Positions 54,001 through 62,389 of a DNA stretch of 64,000 bases are shown here, one piece after another. Within the stretch, counting starts at the first letter, position 1. Each line of letters opens with the position of its first letter. The position numbers and the translations under genes are program-made. The DNA comes from Rhodobacter sp. 24-YEA-8 (GTDB lineage Bacteria > Pseudomonadota > Alphaproteobacteria > Rhodobacterales > Rhodobacteraceae), in contig NZ_FNSK01000006.1 in assembly GCF_900105075.1 (NCBI RefSeq), positions 156,086-220,085 of the forward strand, written 5' to 3'. A model generated the notes under the pieces. That model worked only from the letters and a program-made list of their open reading frames with translations, searched no databases and was not told the DNA's origin.

Positions 54001-54250
54001 CCCCGCCGTGGTGGCAGGGCGGCTGTTGCGGGTGACGGGGCGGATCGAGCGCGACGGGCAGGTCACCCATCTGATCGCGGAAGCAATCGAGGACCTGTCA
54101 GCGCGGCTTTCAACCATCGGGCATCAGCTGCGGATCGGGGCTGAAACCGAGAGGGCAGGGGAGACCGTCAGACCGACGCGGACAGCGGGCAGGGCGCGGC
54201 ACCCCAGAGAGCAGGCGAAGAAGCTGTTCCCGAGCCGGGATTTTCACTGA
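51008..54250 (+). CDS. dnaE2: Error-prone DNA polymerase DnaE2
   Basis: C-family polymerase of 1080 residues. It starts with GTG at 51008 overlapping the imuB TGA, so it is translationally coupled. Order of domains: PHP (AELCVTSNFTFLRGASHPEE), palm with the catalytic Asp motif PPDIDVDFEHERREEV, a fingers segment HVGGFVITQGRLDELCPIEN, HhH region (YPDVESVWRRAGLRPDVLDR), and an OB fold (IRLTGLVITRQRPGTASGVV). Length and the missing C-terminal tau-binding region distinguish it from replicative DnaE1. It carries out translesion synthesis with ImuA and ImuB. Confidence 0.95.
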   Translation: MTAYAELCVTSNFTFLRGASHPEELVKRAADLGLTAIAITDRNSVAGVVRAFSALKELARVAQEAGQSQAGQEASLPRLIPGARLVLTDSPVEWLALPTDLAAWSRLTRLLSLGKRRAEKGSCHIGLADLEEWGRGMILIALPPDPLEESGFERDLLRVSARFSGQCFLGAAPVYDGQDQERLDCLAGISQATGLPKVAVGDVLMHRSSRRPVADVLTCIREGCTIDNIGDRRLANGEHRLKSGEELSRIFQRYPAALRRTVEIADRCTFRMDQLRYRYPDETKNGEPAQARLERLTREGLAWRYPDGAPEKVMSGIEKELRLIAEVEYAPYFLTVYDIVSFARSKGILCQGRGSAANSVICYLLGITEVPPESITLIFERFISKERGEPPDIDVDFEHERREEVIQWIYKRYTRECAGLTAVVIHFRARAAIREVGKVMGLSQDVIARLSGQIWGWSSEAPGEDRLRDAGLSPEDNRVALAVKLIAEIIGFPRHLSQHVGGFVITQGRLDELCPIENAAMENRTVIEWDKDDIDALGLLKVDVLALGMLTAIRKAFGLISHHRQEQLTLANIPPDDPSVYDMLCRADAIGVFQVESRAQLNFLPRMKPQKFYDLVCEVAIVRPGPIQGGMVHPFINRRQGREKVEDLCPAMMEVLGRTYGVPLFQEQAMQIAVVAAGFTPAEADRLRRSLATFRRMGTIGGFRDRFINGMVGRDYGADFAARCFAQIEGFGSYGFPESHAASFARLVYISAWLKRHHQAIFTCALLNAQPMGFYAPAQLVRDARDHGVEVRPVSVNESIWECTIEPRADGSHALRLGFCQVKGMREEDAEWIKAARGNGYPDVESVWRRAGLRPDVLDRLAEADGFAGLGLSRRDALWQTKALKAPKPLPLFGPDGEGGQEPVAHLPRMTLGQEVIEDYLSLRLSLRAHPLELLRPNLPESLPAASLLHATGRIRLTGLVITRQRPGTASGVVFLTLEDETGTANVVVWKKIYDTFRPAVVAGRLLRVTGRIERDGQVTHLIAEAIEDLSARLSTIGHQLRIGAETERAGETVRPTRTAGRARHPREQAKKLFPSRDFH

Positions 54251-54403
54251 GGGACGTGGCTGATATTCGCCCCTTTTGAACCGGGGTTTCGCAGCCCATA
54301 TCGCAAACCGGCCTGTAGTGCCTTTTGCACCAGGCTGTCTTCCGTCGATGCGGGCGGATCGGATATGGAACATGCGGCGAGCCACCGGGGTCCGGAAGAG
54401 CCG

Positions 54404-54435
54404 GATCCCGGCTGCGATGAGCTGATCGCGGGATC
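54404..54435 (-). terminator. Stem-loop between the convergent dnaE2 and dctR genes
   Basis: GATCCCG and CGGGATC arms around an 18-nt loop, just past the dctR stop. The 190-bp convergent gap also has CCCC-TTTTGAA-CCGGGG-like pairing at about 54271. Neither has a strong T-run. Confidence 0.35.
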
Positions 54436-54440
54436 TGCCT

Positions 54441-55049
54441 TCAGGGATCAGGGCTCAGCGCCCGCCCCCGTGCGGCGAGTTCGAGGGCATTGCGTACCCC
54501 CATCTTGCTCAGCACCTTTTCGCGATGCGCCTCGACCGTGCGGATCGCTATCCCAAGCTGATCGGCAATCTGCTTGTTCATCGCGCCGGTCAGCATCAGG
54601 TCCATCACCTCGGCCTCGCGCTGCGACAGCGAGGCGCGGCGATGGTCGAAATCGCGCCGATGCGCCGCCTGGGTCTGCGCGGCCAGGCCGGCGGCAATCG
54701 CGCGCAAAGCGAGATCGACGATGTGATTGTCATTGAAGGGTTTTTCAACAAAATCAAAGGCCCCGGCCTTCAGGGTCCGCACCGCGATCGGTACATCGGC
54801 ATGGCCGGTCAGAAAGATCACCGGCACCACCGAGCCCATGGAACGCAGCCGTTCATAGACCTCAGGCCCCGACAGGCCCCCCATGCGGACATCCATGATG
54901 ATGCAGGTCATATCCTCCAGCGGCTGCGCGGCGAGAAAATCCTCGCCCGAGGCCCAGAGCCGGGTTTCGATATCGCGCGAGGCCAGCAAAAAGGCCAGCG
55001 CGTCGCGGATCGCCTCTTCATCGTCAACGATGTCAACCAGTCCGGTCAT
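54441..55049 (-). CDS. dctR: DctR, FixJ/LuxR-type response regulator
   Basis: Response regulator of 202 residues. The receiver domain has VDIVDDEEAIRDAL (acidic pair), the phospho-acceptor in TCIIMDVRMGGLSGPE, VIFLTGHADVPIAV and the Lys in FDFVEKPFN. The C-terminal LuxR-type HTH is SLSQREAEVMDLMLTGAMNK and IRTVEAHREKVLSKMGVRNA. The gene overlaps the kinase gene by 4 bp. By analogy with Rhodobacter, it activates the divergent dctPQM genes when C4-dicarboxylates are sensed. Confidence 0.9.
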   Translation of the reverse strand: MTGLVDIVDDEEAIRDALAFLLASRDIETRLWASGEDFLAAQPLEDMTCIIMDVRMGGLSGPEVYERLRSMGSVVPVIFLTGHADVPIAVRTLKAGAFDFVEKPFNDNHIVDLALRAIAAGLAAQTQAAHRRDFDHRRASLSQREAEVMDLMLTGAMNKQIADQLGIAIRTVEAHREKVLSKMGVRNALELAARGRALSPDP

Positions 55050-57097
55050 GCATCCCCCCTGCTCCCCTCAGCTTTTCCCTCGTCTTCCCCGGATCTCATG
55101 GCCGGCAAGGCGACCGTGAACACCGTTCCTCCGTCCCGCGCTTCGCGCCAGGTCAGGCTGCCGCCATGCAGTTCTATGATCGAGCGGCAGATTTTCAGAC
55201 CCATTCCCATACCCTGCGGTTTGGTGGTGGCAAAGGCTTCGAAAATGCTTTCGCGCAGATCGGCAGAGATGCCGGCGCCGCAATCGTCGACCTCAAGCAC
55301 CACTTTGCCTGGCTCTTCCGACAGCCGGACGGTGACCGTATCGCCATGGCGGGTCTCGGCCATGGCTTCCATACCGTTGCGGATCAGATTGATCAGCACC
55401 TGTTCCAGCAGGATACGGTCAGCGGCCACCGCATGTCTGGCCGCGCCGTCGCGCAGAAGCCTGACCCGGTGTTCGCGCGCATCGGCCTGCAAAAAGCCCA
55501 GCGTTTCATCGACCACTGCGCTCAGATCAAGCGGCTGGAAATGCGGCTCGCGCTTTTTCACCAGATCCTGGATCCGCCGGATGATCTGACCGGCGCGGTC
55601 GGCCTGACGGGCCAGTTTTTCCGTGGCGGTTCTGAGCACCTGAGGATCGGCCTTCTGGCGTTCCATCAGGTTCAGCATCCCCGCCGCATATGAGGCGATG
55701 GCGGCCAGCGGCTGGTTCAGCTCATGCGCCAGCGTCGAGGCCATTTCGCCCAAAGTCACCAGCCGGCCGGTTCGCGCCAGGGTCTCATCCTGCAGCCGGG
55801 TGCGACGGGCCGCGCGGCGGGCTTCGGTAATATCGATCACCGAGCCCATCCAGCCGCGATGCGCGCCCATCGCGTCGATCAGCGGTGCCTCATAGACTTC
55901 GATGTCAATCTCGCGCCCGTCGCGTGCGACAAAACGGGTTTCGAAGCGCTGGCTGACCGCGCCACCGGCGGCAAGCTGGCTATGGCGCTCCTGCGTTTCG
56001 GTCAGGATCGAGGGGTCCCAATAGGGCATTGGCGGCTGATGCCCTATCAGCTCCTCCGCCTCCCAGCCGACCAGATTGCAAAAGGCCGGATTGACGAACA
56101 GGATCCGGCCCTCATGGTCCTTGGCGCGCAGACCCACGGTCAGGCTTTCCTCCATCGACCGGCGAAAGGCGGTTTCACTCCAGAGCCGCATCTCGGTCTC
56201 GCGGCGCCGTTTCGACGAACGGTAGAGCACGCCAAGCGCCAGCACCGCAAAGGCCGCAAGGGCGGCAATGGCGCCGAAAAGCGCGGTGGCGCGAAAGGCT
56301 CCGGGCGCGGTATAGGCGCTGATATGCAGCCAGGTTCCCCGCAGCGGAGGGTCGAAGCTGATGATATGTTTCGGATTTTGAGGGTCTGTTTCAATGCGCT
56401 GGCGGCTGGCCAGAACATTGCCGGACAGATCGACCAGTATGACGCCATATTGTTCGGCGATCCACCAGGGCAGATGGCGCTCGAGCACACGGGGCAGGGA
56501 AAGCGTCGCGGTCACCACGCCCTGGCGCTCGGCCAGCGGCACGCCGATGGTCACCAGACCGTCGCGCCCGACCGCGCCGTAAACCGGGCGGATCACCCCT
56601 GCGGGGCTGGCAAGGATCCGCCCGACCAGCGCGCCATCCGCCTCCGAGCCGATGGGGGGCACTGCCGATCCGGGCGCGCCTTCGGCATCATACCACAGGA
56701 TCGAAACCACTTCGGGATTTGACATGATATGGCTGCGCGCCCTTGCGGCGATCACCTGATCCGACACGCCGCCGGCATGATCCAGCGCCAGCCGGACCAG
56801 CATATCCTCATCCACACCCAGCTGGAATCGCAGGGTCTGCTCGACCCAGAGCGCATCGGTCGCCAGTTTGTCGCGGGCTTTCCCGACATCGTCGCGGGCC
56901 ACCAGCCAGACCAGCGCCCAGACCATACCAACCAGCGCGATGATCGCCAGCAGCGGCACGAGAGACAAAAGATCCACACGCCTGCGCGGCGGATGCGCGA
57001 TCTCCAGCGCCCAGGAGCCGCCACGCGGGGCCGCCCGCCCGGCCTGATCGGTAGAACCGGGCCGGGCGCGGGCATTCAAAGGCGCGGCCTCAGTCAT
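55046..57097 (-). CDS. dctS: DctS, membrane sensor histidine kinase
   Basis: Kinase of 683 residues. TM1 (LLSLVPLLAIIALVGMVWAL) and TM2 (ALFGAIAALAAFAVLALGVL) enclose a periplasmic sensor of about 210 residues. A PAS domain follows (VGLRAKDHEGRILFVNPAFC), then the HisKA box GEMASTLAHELNQPLAAIAS with the phosphorylated His, and the HATPase boxes NGMEAMAET, DDCGAGIS and TKPQGMGMGLKICRSIIELH. Upstream partner of DctR in one operon, divergent from dctP across about 200 bp. Confidence 0.9.
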   Translation of the reverse strand: MTEAAPLNARARPGSTDQAGRAAPRGGSWALEIAHPPRRRVDLLSLVPLLAIIALVGMVWALVWLVARDDVGKARDKLATDALWVEQTLRFQLGVDEDMLVRLALDHAGGVSDQVIAARARSHIMSNPEVVSILWYDAEGAPGSAVPPIGSEADGALVGRILASPAGVIRPVYGAVGRDGLVTIGVPLAERQGVVTATLSLPRVLERHLPWWIAEQYGVILVDLSGNVLASRQRIETDPQNPKHIISFDPPLRGTWLHISAYTAPGAFRATALFGAIAALAAFAVLALGVLYRSSKRRRETEMRLWSETAFRRSMEESLTVGLRAKDHEGRILFVNPAFCNLVGWEAEELIGHQPPMPYWDPSILTETQERHSQLAAGGAVSQRFETRFVARDGREIDIEVYEAPLIDAMGAHRGWMGSVIDITEARRAARRTRLQDETLARTGRLVTLGEMASTLAHELNQPLAAIASYAAGMLNLMERQKADPQVLRTATEKLARQADRAGQIIRRIQDLVKKREPHFQPLDLSAVVDETLGFLQADAREHRVRLLRDGAARHAVAADRILLEQVLINLIRNGMEAMAETRHGDTVTVRLSEEPGKVVLEVDDCGAGISADLRESIFEAFATTKPQGMGMGLKICRSIIELHGGSLTWREARDGGTVFTVALPAMRSGEDEGKAEGSRGDA

Positions 57098-57200
57098 TGA
57101 CGGGTCCGTGACCGCATCGCCTCACCCTTTGCTCCTGTTGCCGGGATCCTGTGTTGCCATATCTGTTTGCCCCCGCGCCCCATACGCAACTTTCTTGCCT

Positions 57201-57220
57201 TATTGCGGGAATCCACAATA
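57201..57220. promoter_or_regulatory. Inverted repeat in the dctS-dctP divergent promoter, possible DctR site
   Basis: TATTG-N10-CAATA at the centre of the 201-bp divergent spacer, about 80-100 bp before dctP. Position and symmetry suit an activator dimer; the arms are short. Confidence 0.35.
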
Positions 57221-57298
57221 GCGAAACCGTGATCACGCTGGCAAGGAAGCAAACGGAAATCCCACGGCAGGAGGGCGGTGGGATCTGAGGAGGATATC

Positions 57299-58303
57299 AT
57301 GATCACTCGTCGTTCACTTGCCACTCTGGCCGGCGCTGCTGCTCTCGCCCTGTCCGCGGCCTTCCCGGCCCTGGCCCAATCTGTCACCATCAAATTCAGC
57401 CATGTGGTTGCCCCCGACACGCCCAAGGGCAAAGGGGCCCAGAAATTCAAAGAACTGGCCGAGAAATACACCGAAGGCGCGGTGCTGGTCGAAGTCTACC
57501 CCAACAGCCAGCTTTACAAAGACAAGGAAGAGCTGGAGGCGCTGCAGCTTGGCGCCGTACAGATGCTCGCGCCCTCGCTTGCGAAATTCGGCCCATTGGG
57601 CGTGCAGCAGTTCGAGCTGTTCGATCTGCCCTATCTGATGGCGGATTACGACGATCTGCGGAAGATCACCGATGGCGAGATCGGCCAGGAGCTTCTGGGC
57701 CTCCTCGATCCCAAGGGCATCAAAGGACTGGCCTATTGGGACAATGGTTTCAAGATCATGTCCGCCAATTCGCGGATCGAAAGCACCGATGATTTCCTCG
57801 GTCTGAAGATGCGCATTCAGTCTTCGAAGATCCTTGAGGCGCAGATGCTGGCGCTGGATGCGGTGCCGCAGGTGCTGCCTTTCTCCGAGGTCTATCAGGC
57901 GTTGCAGACCGGTGTGGTCGACGGCACTGAAAACCCGCCCTCGAATATGTTCACCCAGAAAATGCATGAAGTGCAAAAGCATGCAACGCTCTCGAACCAT
58001 GGCTATCTCGGCTATGCGGTCATCGTGAACAAGGCCTTCTGGGACGGTCTGGATCCTGCGATCCGCGAGCAGCTGGACCGCGCGATGGAGGAATCGACCA
58101 TCTATGCCAATTCCATCGCCCGCGAAGAGAATGAATGGGCGATGGCCGAAATGGTGAAGGCCGGCTACACCACCTTTCATGAGCTGACCGAAGACGAGCG
58201 CGCCGAATGGATCGCGCGGTTGCGTCCGGTTCATGATGAAATGGCGTCTCGGATCGGCGCCGATCTGATTGCCAAAGCGCATGGCGTTCTCGGCATCGAA
58301 TAA
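57299..58303 (+). CDS. dctP: DctP, TRAP-type C4-dicarboxylate-binding protein
   Basis: Periplasmic binding protein of 334 residues. The ATG at 57299 follows AGGAGG by 5 nt, which decides it over the in-frame ATG at 57278. Signal peptide SLATLAGAAALALSAAFPAL-AQ. The body carries KFSHVVAPDTPKGKGAQKFK, the substrate-carboxylate Arg in LKMRIQSSKILEAQM and the typical VVDGTENPPSNMFTQKMHEV. It binds malate, succinate or fumarate for the DctQM permease. Confidence 0.94.
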   Translation: MITRRSLATLAGAAALALSAAFPALAQSVTIKFSHVVAPDTPKGKGAQKFKELAEKYTEGAVLVEVYPNSQLYKDKEELEALQLGAVQMLAPSLAKFGPLGVQQFELFDLPYLMADYDDLRKITDGEIGQELLGLLDPKGIKGLAYWDNGFKIMSANSRIESTDDFLGLKMRIQSSKILEAQMLALDAVPQVLPFSEVYQALQTGVVDGTENPPSNMFTQKMHEVQKHATLSNHGYLGYAVIVNKAFWDGLDPAIREQLDRAMEESTIYANSIAREENEWAMAEMVKAGYTTFHELTEDERAEWIARLRPVHDEMASRIGADLIAKAHGVLGIE

Positions 58304-58335
58304 TCCCGTCTGACAGATTTCCCTGCATGAACCCG

Positions 58336-58364
58336 GGGGCGCGGTCTCTTCGCGCCCCTTTTTT
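58336..58364 (+). terminator. Rho-independent terminator/attenuator between dctP and dctQ
   Basis: GGGGCGCG, loop GTCTCTT, CGCGCCCC, then six T. It sits 32 bp past the dctP stop and 25 bp before dctQ, so it probably makes dctP transcript more abundant than the permease part. Confidence 0.85.
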
Positions 58365-58388
58365 GGTCCCCTGACACGAGGTTTTGCC

Positions 58389-59021
58389 ATGTTTCTGCGC
58401 ATCCTCGACCGTTTCGAGGAGGTTCTGATCTCGGTGCTGATGGCAGCCGCCGTGATCCTGATCTTTGTTGCGGTCTTCCATCGCTTTTCGATCGGCTATG
58501 CCGCCGATCTGGTGCGCTATGCGCGTGCCAATGATATGCCCGAACTGCAAGCCTGGGCGCGTTCGGTCTATTCCTCGATCAACTCGATCAAGCTGACCTG
58601 GGCCCAGGAAGCCTGTATCTATCTCTTTGTCTGGATGGCGAAATTCGGGGCCGCCTATGGCGTGCGGATCGGCATCCATGTCGGCGTCGATATGGTTGTG
58701 CTGAAGCTTGATGCCAAATGGCAGCGGATCGTGACGATCATTGCCATGTCGGGCGGCATCCTGTTCACCGCGATCCTTGTCTGGATCGGCTCGACCTTTG
58801 TCTACCATGTGGGTGTCGGCGGCCAGATCTCGGCCGACCTCGAAATGCCGATGTGGATCGTCTATCTCGCGGTGCCGCTCGGCTCGGCGCTGATGTGTTT
58901 CCGCTTCATCCAGGCGCTGCATCTCTATGTCACCACCGGCCAGATCGTGCATCACGAGCATGGTCATGTCGACGGCATGGATGACGCGCCGGCACCCGCA
59001 AATGGAGGTGCCGCGAAATGA
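58389..59021 (+). CDS. dctQ: DctQ, TRAP transporter small membrane subunit
   Basis: Protein of 210 residues with four hydrophobic segments (LISVLMAAAVILIFVAVFHR near the N-terminus; YLFVWMAKFGAAYGVRIGIH; IVTIIAMSGGILFTAILVWI; WIVYLAVPLGSALMCFRFI). The family core is WAQEACIYLFVWMAKFGAAY. The His-rich tail (VHHEHGHVDGMDD) is unusual and may bind metal or simply be a linker. Overlaps dctM by 4 bp. Confidence 0.92.
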   Translation: MFLRILDRFEEVLISVLMAAAVILIFVAVFHRFSIGYAADLVRYARANDMPELQAWARSVYSSINSIKLTWAQEACIYLFVWMAKFGAAYGVRIGIHVGVDMVVLKLDAKWQRIVTIIAMSGGILFTAILVWIGSTFVYHVGVGGQISADLEMPMWIVYLAVPLGSALMCFRFIQALHLYVTTGQIVHHEHGHVDGMDDAPAPANGGAAK

Positions 59022-60340
59022 CCGCACTTATCATCTTTGCCATTCTGACCGTGCTGCTGGCGACCTCGATGCCGGTGTCTATCGCGCTTGGTCTGACGGT
59101 GTTCAGCTTCCTCTATTTCTTCACCTCGATCCCGATGGACAGCATCGCGCTGAAGCTGTTCACCGGCATTGAGAAATTCGAGATCATGGCGATCCCCTTC
59201 TTCATCCTGGCGGGGAACTTCCTGACCCATGGCGGGGTCGCGAAGCGAATGATCGCCTTTGCCACCTCGATGGTCGGGCACTGGCATGGCGGCATGGGTC
59301 TTGCGGCCGTGGTGGCCTGCGCACTTTTCGCGGCAATTTCGGGGTCAAGCCCGGCGACCGTGATGGCAGTGGGTTCGATCATGATCCCGGCCATGGTGAA
59401 AATGGGCTATCCGCCGCAATTCGCGGTCGGCCCGGTGGCGGCGGCCGGGGGGCTTGGCATCCTGATCCCGCCGTCCATCGTCATGGTGATGTATGCGGTG
59501 GCCACATCGGGGATGATGGCGACCGGGCCGGATGGAGAGGTCGTCTTCTCGCCCTCGATCGGGCAGATCTTCATCGCGGGCGTGGTGCCCGGGCTGATCC
59601 TGGCTGCGATGTATGCGGCCACCACCGTCTGGCGCGCCTGGAAGAACGGCTATCCGCGGCTGCCGCGTGCCGGCTGGGGAGAGCGCTTTGCCGCGTTTCG
59701 CAAGTCGATCTGGGGTCTTTTGCTGATCGTCATCATCATGGGCGGCATCTATGGAGGTATCTTCACCCCCACCGAAGCCGCAGCGGTCTCGGCCGTCTAT
59801 GCCTTCGTCATCGCGGTCTTTGTCTATAAGGATATCCGGATGCGCGATGTGCCGAAGGTGCTGCTGACCTCGGCAGCGATGTCGGCAATGCTGCTTTACA
59901 TCATCACCAATGCCGTGATGTTCGCCTTCATCCTGACTTCCGAGCAGATCCCGCAGCATATGTCGGACTGGATCGTCAGCCTGGGCTTTGGCAAGATCGG
60001 CTTCCTGCTGATGGTCAATATCATGCTGCTGGTGATCGGCATGGTGATGGAGCCCTCGGCGATCATCCTGATCATGGCGCCGATCCTCTATCCGATTGCG
60101 GTAAAGCTGGGGATCGATCCGGTCCATTTCGGCATCATCCTGATCGTCAATATGGAGATCGGTCTGGCGACACCGCCTGTCGGGCTGAACCTTTATGTCG
60201 GATCGGCGATCTCGAAACTGGGCCTGACCGAGGTTTCGAAATCGGTGGTGCCCTGGCTGCTGACCGCGCTCGTTTTCCTGATGATGATCACTTACATCCC
60301 GGAAATAACGCTGTTCCTGCCACGTCTGATGGGGATGTAG
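59018..60340 (+). CDS. dctM: DctM, TRAP transporter large membrane subunit
   Basis: Permease of 440 residues with about 12 transmembrane helices. Family motifs: AIPFFILAGNFLTHGGVAKR, ACALFAAISGSSPATVMAVG, AAGGLGILIPPSIVMVMYAV and TPPVGLNLYVGSAISKLG. It is an ion-motive-force driven symporter for C4-dicarboxylates with DctP and DctQ. Followed 31 bp later by a terminator. Confidence 0.94.
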   Translation: MTALIIFAILTVLLATSMPVSIALGLTVFSFLYFFTSIPMDSIALKLFTGIEKFEIMAIPFFILAGNFLTHGGVAKRMIAFATSMVGHWHGGMGLAAVVACALFAAISGSSPATVMAVGSIMIPAMVKMGYPPQFAVGPVAAAGGLGILIPPSIVMVMYAVATSGMMATGPDGEVVFSPSIGQIFIAGVVPGLILAAMYAATTVWRAWKNGYPRLPRAGWGERFAAFRKSIWGLLLIVIIMGGIYGGIFTPTEAAAVSAVYAFVIAVFVYKDIRMRDVPKVLLTSAAMSAMLLYIITNAVMFAFILTSEQIPQHMSDWIVSLGFGKIGFLLMVNIMLLVIGMVMEPSAIILIMAPILYPIAVKLGIDPVHFGIILIVNMEIGLATPPVGLNLYVGSAISKLGLTEVSKSVVPWLLTALVFLMMITYIPEITLFLPRLMGM

Positions 60341-60371
60341 CGACGATCTCCGGCAGATTCTGTCTGTGACC

Positions 60372-60408
60372 TGAAATCCCGCGGCCTGCCCTGAGCAGGT
60401 CGCGGGAT
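60372..60408 (+). terminator. Terminator after dctM
   Basis: AAATCCCGCG... CGCGGGATTT with inner CCTG/CAGG pairing and a short loop; the T-rich arm end resembles a bidirectional terminator, also serving the remnant on the minus strand. Confidence 0.75.
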
Positions 60409-60417
60409 TTGCATATC

Positions 60418-60795
60418 TACCCCGGCGCATCGCCCTCATATGAAGCCAGCGATGTTTCCGCAATCATCATGCCACGACGCGCCGAGATCATCATCGCCCG
60501 CGTCAGATGCGGCCGCAGCTGATCAAGCAGCACGACATGTTCGGGCTGATGCGGTCAATTGTCATCACGGCAAGCTCCTGCGTCAGCAAAGGCGCCACGG
60601 TGCCGACCTGCCAGCCCAGCCCGAAGCTGCGACCTTGTCGGATGCAACAAAGCGGGGCGGGGCCGCAGGCGCGCCGGCAAAGATGACGCCGCCCTCGGAT
60701 CCCGTCAGCAGCACCAGCTGCTCCAGAACATCTGTCCAGACCGAAGGGACGAAAGCGGCTTCATAAATGCGGTCAATCAGACGCGATAAAGGCAT
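60418..60795 (-). pseudogene. LuxR-type transcriptional regulator remnant
   Basis: The start at 60795 gives MPLSRLIDRIYEAAFVPSVW followed by DVLEQLVLLTGSEGGVIFAG, typical of an N-terminal ligand domain of LuxR-family regulators. After about 65 residues the frame breaks; the next frames contain RISPN and EHVVLLDQLRPHLTRAMMIS, the middle of the same family, ending at a TAG near 60418. The central part and the whole DNA-binding domain are gone. It may once have controlled the neighbouring oxygenase. Confidence 0.75.
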
Positions 60796-60932
60796 GTCCT
60801 TTCCCCGGACTTCTGCGCTTTTCGCAGTGAACAGAACTCGCTCAGATGTGTCAAATTCGTTCTGACAGGGCCGTCTTTACCCGGCTGGCAGCCAAGCCTG
60901 TCGAGATCCGCAGATCGCAGCTACCGGCGAGA

Positions 60933-62177
60933 TCAGTCTGCCGCCCGGCCCATCCCGGCCAGATACCATTCGACAAAGCGGCGCTGGCGCCCCTCCATCA
61001 CAGCCAGCGGGCCGGGCTGGTAATAGCGCGAATTGACGCCTTTCTGGTTGTCCTCGGTGATGCGCTTATCTGCCTCGGAGGTCACGACCCACATCCAGGA
61101 CAGCGCTTCGGGATCGTAGTCGCGCCCGGCCTCGGCCTCGCCATGCACCAGCCAGAGGATCTCCATCTCGCATTCGTTCACGCCATGGGGGATGAACCGG
61201 TAGATCACCGTATGATCGGGATAGGACAGGCTGTAGCTGACCGGCCCCATATTCAGATACGTGGTGCCGCCGTCATAGCGCGTGAACTGGCCCATCAGCG
61301 GCGCGACCGGCTCTCCGCCCGCACTGCCGCTGCGCGCGCCGTCAAGCAGGGCAAAGCGCTTGCACCAGACCGGTTCGCGGCCCTCACCGGCTGCAATGCC
61401 CCAAAGATCCGTCTCGGGCAGATCAAGGCCCTGGGCCGCTGCCTCGGCCTGCATCGCGGCAAAAAGATCGGCGACCTTTTCGGGCGACTGATCATTGGAA
61501 TGGATCTCGCTGAATTCGGGATGCGAGGGGCCGCAATGATAGCATTCCAGATAATTCTCGACCGCGAGCTTCCAGTTTGCCGCGATGCGCCAGCTTTTGC
61601 GCAGAGCCACTTTCGCGGTCTCCCAGCCATAGGCGCGGGCGACGGTGGCGATCACCTCCTGCGCCGCAGAAAAATCCGGCGGCTGATCGGCGAAGGTGAA
61701 GAAAATCAGCCCGCCCGCGATCCTGACCTGCAATTGCCGCAGCCCATGATCCTCGCGTCCGAATTCCGGGCCCATGTCACGCGCCGCCCGGAGCGAGCCG
61801 TCCAGATGATAGGCCCAGGCGTGATAGGGACAGATGAACAGCCGCGTATTGCCAGAACGTTCCAGACAGACGCGCGATCCGCGATGACGGCAGACATTGG
61901 CCAGCGCGCGGATCTCATTGTCGCGGCCCCTGACCAGGATCACCGACTCCCCCGCGAATTCAACGGTGAAGAAATCGCCGGGTGCGGCCAGGCTGCTGAC
62001 ATGGCCGGCGCAAATCCAGTGGCGGAACAGGAAGCGTTCCAGATCCTCGGCATAGATCGCGGGATCGGTGTAAAACGGCTGCAAAGGCGAGCGCCCCGGC
62101 GGCTGCAGTGCCAGGAGCTTTTCGATCCGGGAACCGATGGTGGTGGCAAGCGGGCTGATTTCGGTCATCGCGGTCAT
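60933..62177 (-). CDS. Rieske non-heme iron oxygenase, large subunit (choline/betaine/carnitine monooxygenase-like)
   Basis: Oxygenase of about 414 residues; start at MTAMTEISPLATTIG (62177), since the upstream extension is non-homologous. The Rieske [2Fe-2S] site is CRHRGSRVC and CPYHAWAYH. The mononuclear iron site is WKLAVENYLECYHCGPSHPE. The N-K-L-x-V-E-N-Y-x-E-C-Y-H-C pattern is that of the GbcA/CMO/CntA subgroup acting on quaternary amines, rather than aromatic dioxygenases. No reductase gene is visible nearby. It is divergent from the MocR-type regulator (212-bp gap), its probable controller. Confidence 0.88.
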   Translation of the reverse strand: MTAMTEISPLATTIGSRIEKLLALQPPGRSPLQPFYTDPAIYAEDLERFLFRHWICAGHVSSLAAPGDFFTVEFAGESVILVRGRDNEIRALANVCRHRGSRVCLERSGNTRLFICPYHAWAYHLDGSLRAARDMGPEFGREDHGLRQLQVRIAGGLIFFTFADQPPDFSAAQEVIATVARAYGWETAKVALRKSWRIAANWKLAVENYLECYHCGPSHPEFSEIHSNDQSPEKVADLFAAMQAEAAAQGLDLPETDLWGIAAGEGREPVWCKRFALLDGARSGSAGGEPVAPLMGQFTRYDGGTTYLNMGPVSYSLSYPDHTVIYRFIPHGVNECEMEILWLVHGEAEAGRDYDPEALSWMWVVTSEADKRITEDNQKGVNSRYYQPGPLAVMEGRQRRFVEWYLAGMGRAAD

Positions 62178-62389
62178 TCCTCGCGAAGAGGGTGAAGGGG
62201 GATGCTGGCGGGTGGGACAATCAGAACAGACGGAACTTTTTATCCTTCGCGACGGTGTCTGTTCCGGCGCATCGGGCCGCGCCTCGCGCAAATAATGGCT
62301 GTTACGTATCAGATTAACGCGCTGCGCCATTGTTTCCTATCAGCAGATCCGCGCATTCTCGATCAGTACAGATTGAAAGATCCCAGCTG

